DNA of 8,022 nt from Cyanothece sp. UBA12306 (GTDB taxonomy: Bacteria > Cyanobacteriota > Cyanobacteriia > Cyanobacteriales > Microcystaceae): positions 1 through 8,022 of the forward strand of contig DLXW01000256.1 in the NCBI GenBank assembly GCA_003448685.1. The letters run 5' to 3'. The notes under the pieces are model-generated. The model made no database searches. It was not told the origin of the DNA and saw nothing but the letters and a program-made list of their open reading frames with translations. Both the position numbers and the translations under genes were made by a program. Below, piece after piece: positions 6,270 to 8,022 of this stretch. Position 1 is the first letter of the stretch; each line of letters opens with the position of its first letter.

Positions 6270-7148
6270 TTATTTAACGTCTATTGATGCTGAAAAATCA
6301 ACTATTTTCAGACCTATTCCACCCTGCCAAATTTCAAAACCTGCTTCAATCGCTACTAAATGCCATTGTGGTTCACACCAATCTCGACTAACACAGTCAT
6401 CAAGCGCGTCCTTAAGGTTTATTTCAACCTGTTCGGTTGGAGTCCTTCGCTGATAGGCCACATAATGTTGCCACTTACTCCAAGGAGATGCGTGATAGAC
6501 ATCATATTCAATTGGTTGCCATTGGCCTTTAATTTTTTCCCTTAGTTTCGTTGTACCTACTTTGAGGCCTCCAGGAACAATACCGCCATTGGATTTAAGC
6601 CAAATCATCAATTCCGTCCCCGATGGTGGCCCTTTGGTATCAGTTGAAGGATTAATCCAGAGTTCATAGGTTGCGTTCCACTGACCTTTCGCATTAGTTC
6701 CTTCTAACACCCAATTGCTATTAATTTTTTGAATGTTTTGCAGTTTCTGGGAAGACCAACCGGATGTACATGGACTTCCCCAAGGATGGCAACCTTTAAT
6801 AATTGATGGGTATGAAGCAGGAACCCCTTGTGAATTGGAAGGATGATTGGTTGATATTACTTGAAAAACAGGTTTATCTAGGTTAATTGTAATACATTGT
6901 TCTCCAGCTTTGTCGTTCCAAATATTGTTTCTGACAAGATAACTATTGTTATTGACAAATATCTCCCCCCACCGCTCACAGATTTTCTTTTCTGATCTGA
7001 TCTGCTTATCTAAATACTGTTTTTCAGAAAAAGTATAACCACTGACTAAAAAAACATCTAACAGGACAAACAGAATAGTCAAAGCCATACTTGTTACGTA
7101 TGATTTATTTAATCTATCTGCATTCATGATCAACGAATTTAACTCCAT
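6270..7148 (-). CDS. Glycoside hydrolase family 12-type (endo-beta-1,4-glucanase-like) exported or membrane-anchored enzyme
   Basis: GH12 enzymes are retaining beta-jelly-roll hydrolases that cleave beta-1,4-glucans such as cellulose, mixed-linkage glucan or xyloglucan. Several family landmarks appear in order. CERWGEIFVNNNSYLVRNNIW (57-77) matches the GH12 N-terminal C--W...Y-V-NN-W pattern. ASYPSIIKGCHPWGSPCTSG (111-130) matches the family's PA-YPSI--GCHWG-C block. WNATYELWI (157-165) and TELMIWL (178-184) follow, with Glu179 as the expected nucleophile. GFEIWQGG (270-277) has Glu272 as the expected acid/base. Six cysteines would pair as 57-85, 120-127 and 252-258. Residues 21-39 form a hydrophobic helix after a basic stretch, so it is either a signal peptide or an anchor. 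Met8 or Met21 are alternative starts, since no clear Shine-Dalgarno precedes 7148. The catalytic domain (about 57-290) is full length. It is the first gene of a probable operon with the two envelope proteins downstream. Substrate is unknown. Confidence 0.85.
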   Translation of the reverse strand: MELNSLIMNADRLNKSYVTSMALTILFVLLDVFLVSGYTFSEKQYLDKQIRSEKKICERWGEIFVNNNSYLVRNNIWNDKAGEQCITINLDKPVFQVISTNHPSNSQGVPASYPSIIKGCHPWGSPCTSGWSSQKLQNIQKINSNWVLEGTNAKGQWNATYELWINPSTDTKGPPSGTELMIWLKSNGGIVPGGLKVGTTKLREKIKGQWQPIEYDVYHASPWSKWQHYVAYQRRTPTEQVEINLKDALDDCVSRDWCEPQWHLVAIEAGFEIWQGGIGLKIVDFSASIDVK

Positions 7149-7280
7149 CGATACACATTTTCAATATATCATATGTAACTAATATGGTAGATGATTTGTG
7201 TTGAAACTTTACAATAGAAGATGAAGTTATCCTTAAGATAAGATAGAATTTTATTGATCATTATTGGTTGATTCAAAACT

Positions 7281-7880
7281 ATGAATATTTCTGTTGCTTC
7301 AACTATTAAGATTGAAGAATTTCTTAAATTACCTGATATCGACGAATCTCCAGCATGGGAATACATAGATGGAGTTGCCATTCAAAAAACAATGCCCAAA
7401 ATTCGACACTCGATCTTGCAAAAACAACTAATAACTGAGGTCGATAATCATAGTCAAAAGTATGCAGCGTTACCGGAACTACGCTGTAATTTTTGGGGAC
7501 GCTCTATTGTACCTGATGTGGCAGTAATTGCCTGGGAAAGCTTTAAAATCAACGAAATAGGAGAACCAGAAGATAATTTTTTTCAAGCTCCCGATTGGTC
7601 AATTGAGATTCTTTCTCCTGATCAGAAAGCCAATCGTTTTATTGACAACCTATTACATTGTATAAAATATGGTTGCCAATTGGGATGGATGATCGATCCA
7701 GATGATTATTCTGTGCTGATTTTTACTCCACAACAAGCTCCCCAAGTTTGTCGAGGAAATTCTCCACTTCAGGTATTAAAAGAAATTGATTTAGAGTTAA
7801 CAGCAGAACAAGTTTTTTCTTGGTTAAAAATAGGGAAAACCCAAATACAAGATAAATTGATCAAAGGCGATCGCCGTTAA
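7281..7880 (+). CDS. Uma2 family (DUF820) PD-(D/E)XK endonuclease-like protein
   Basis: Uma2/DUF820 proteins have a restriction-endonuclease fold and are heavily expanded in cyanobacteria; their physiological role is not established. At 199 residues the length is typical. Visible landmarks are the N-terminal WEYIDG (26-31), VPDVAVI (77-83) with Asp79 as the first core acid, and WSIEILSPDQK (106-116) with Glu109 and a downstream Lys116. The family's C-terminal block CIKYGCQLGWMIDPDDYSVLIF (127-148) follows. The candidate active-site residues appear intact, so this is not an obvious pseudogene. The ATG at 7281 lacks a Shine-Dalgarno, but the N-terminus fits relatives. It is divergent from the GH12-type gene across 132 nt, in which I see no strong promoter. 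A HIP1 octamer overlaps its last codons. Confidence 0.92.
   Translation: MNISVASTIKIEEFLKLPDIDESPAWEYIDGVAIQKTMPKIRHSILQKQLITEVDNHSQKYAALPELRCNFWGRSIVPDVAVIAWESFKINEIGEPEDNFFQAPDWSIEILSPDQKANRFIDNLLHCIKYGCQLGWMIDPDDYSVLIFTPQQAPQVCRGNSPLQVLKEIDLELTAEQVFSWLKIGKTQIQDKLIKGDRR
7867..7874. repeat. HIP1 octamer GCGATCGC at the 3' end of the Uma2 gene
   Basis: This is a perfect copy, extended to the ten-base palindrome GGCGATCGCC (7866-7875). It encodes part of the terminal Gly-Asp-Arg-Arg. Confidence 0.95.
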
Positions 7881-7920
7881 GGTAAAGTAATTCTAGATAC
7901 AATACTGCTAGGGTAGATAT

Positions 7921-8022
7921 AGCGCTACGCATCAAGGTTAGGACATTTATAAAGCTTGAAATCGAGTCATAGCAAAATTGCTACATTCGCGCATTCGCCC
8001 GTTCTTAATTGCGCGTAGCGCT
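7921..8022. mobile_element. 102-bp stretch bounded by perfect 10-bp inverted repeats (possible MITE-like element)
   Basis: AGCGCTACGC at 7921-7930 is the exact reverse complement of GCGTAGCGCT at 8013-8022. The arms themselves contain the palindrome AGCGCT. Inside are a hairpin TAGCA/TGCTA (7970-7983) and two adjacent CATTCGC-type direct repeats (7984-7990, 7992-7998). No open frame is present. The right arm ends exactly at the window edge, so a target-site duplication cannot be checked. It could be a small non-autonomous transposable element, a dispersed cyanobacterial palindromic repeat, or a long terminator stem for the Uma2 gene. Confidence 0.45.

Noticed and set aside
6360..6545. Plus-strand 61-codon frame
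   Set aside because: It is antisense to the GH12 catalytic domain and has no motif.
7169..7381. Minus-strand 70-codon frame
   Set aside because: It overlaps the N-terminal coding part of the Uma2 gene antisense, and no start signals were seen.
1..8022. tRNA, rRNA, CRISPR array, Yfr1-type small RNA, transposase
   Set aside because: No repeat-spacer array, no cloverleaf-like segment with conserved T-loop, no ACTCCTCACAC core of Yfr1, and no DDE or tyrosine/serine recombinase frame were seen on either strand.

Overview
The window looks like a low-GC unicellular or colonial cyanobacterium. Three perfect copies of the cyanobacterial HIP1 octamer (GCGATCGC) occur in 8 kb. The MurF has a non-standard C-terminal motif, there is a Uma2-family (DUF820) nuclease gene of the kind that is abundant in cyanobacteria, and several genes lack a Shine-Dalgarno sequence. 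I cannot name the species from the sequence alone.

Layout, left to right. (1) 1-2606, minus strand: the N-terminal 282 codons of mnmG (tRNA wobble-uridine modification) run off the left edge. A 394-nt gap without a convincing gene follows, then complete murF (last cytoplasmic step of peptidoglycan precursor synthesis). (2) 2607-5186: a 314-nt divergent region with a near-perfect CRP/cAMP-receptor-type palindrome, a leader with inverted repeats and a textbook ribosome binding site. It leads into a 430-residue, probably helical protein I do not recognise. A small terminator-like hairpin comes next, then an alpha/beta hydrolase related to the hydrolase half of phytyl ester synthases. (3) 5266-7148, minus strand: a three-gene cluster, probably one operon. 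It encodes a membrane-anchored or secreted glycoside hydrolase family 12 (beta-1,4-glucanase-type) enzyme, a 186-residue predicted exported protein of unknown family, and a 114-residue single-pass membrane protein. The last starts with a heptad coiled coil encoded by a 21-bp tandem repeat. (4) 7281-8022: a Uma2-family PD-(D/E)XK nuclease gene, then 142 nt without a gene ending in a 102-bp stretch bounded by perfect 10-bp inverted repeats, possibly a small non-autonomous element.

mnmG and murF are housekeeping genes. The most unusual part is the envelope or extracellular cluster built around the GH12 enzyme, whose two partner proteins are unrecognised. Second is the putatively CRP-controlled unknown gene at 2921-4213. 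No rRNA, tRNA, CRISPR array or transposase was seen.
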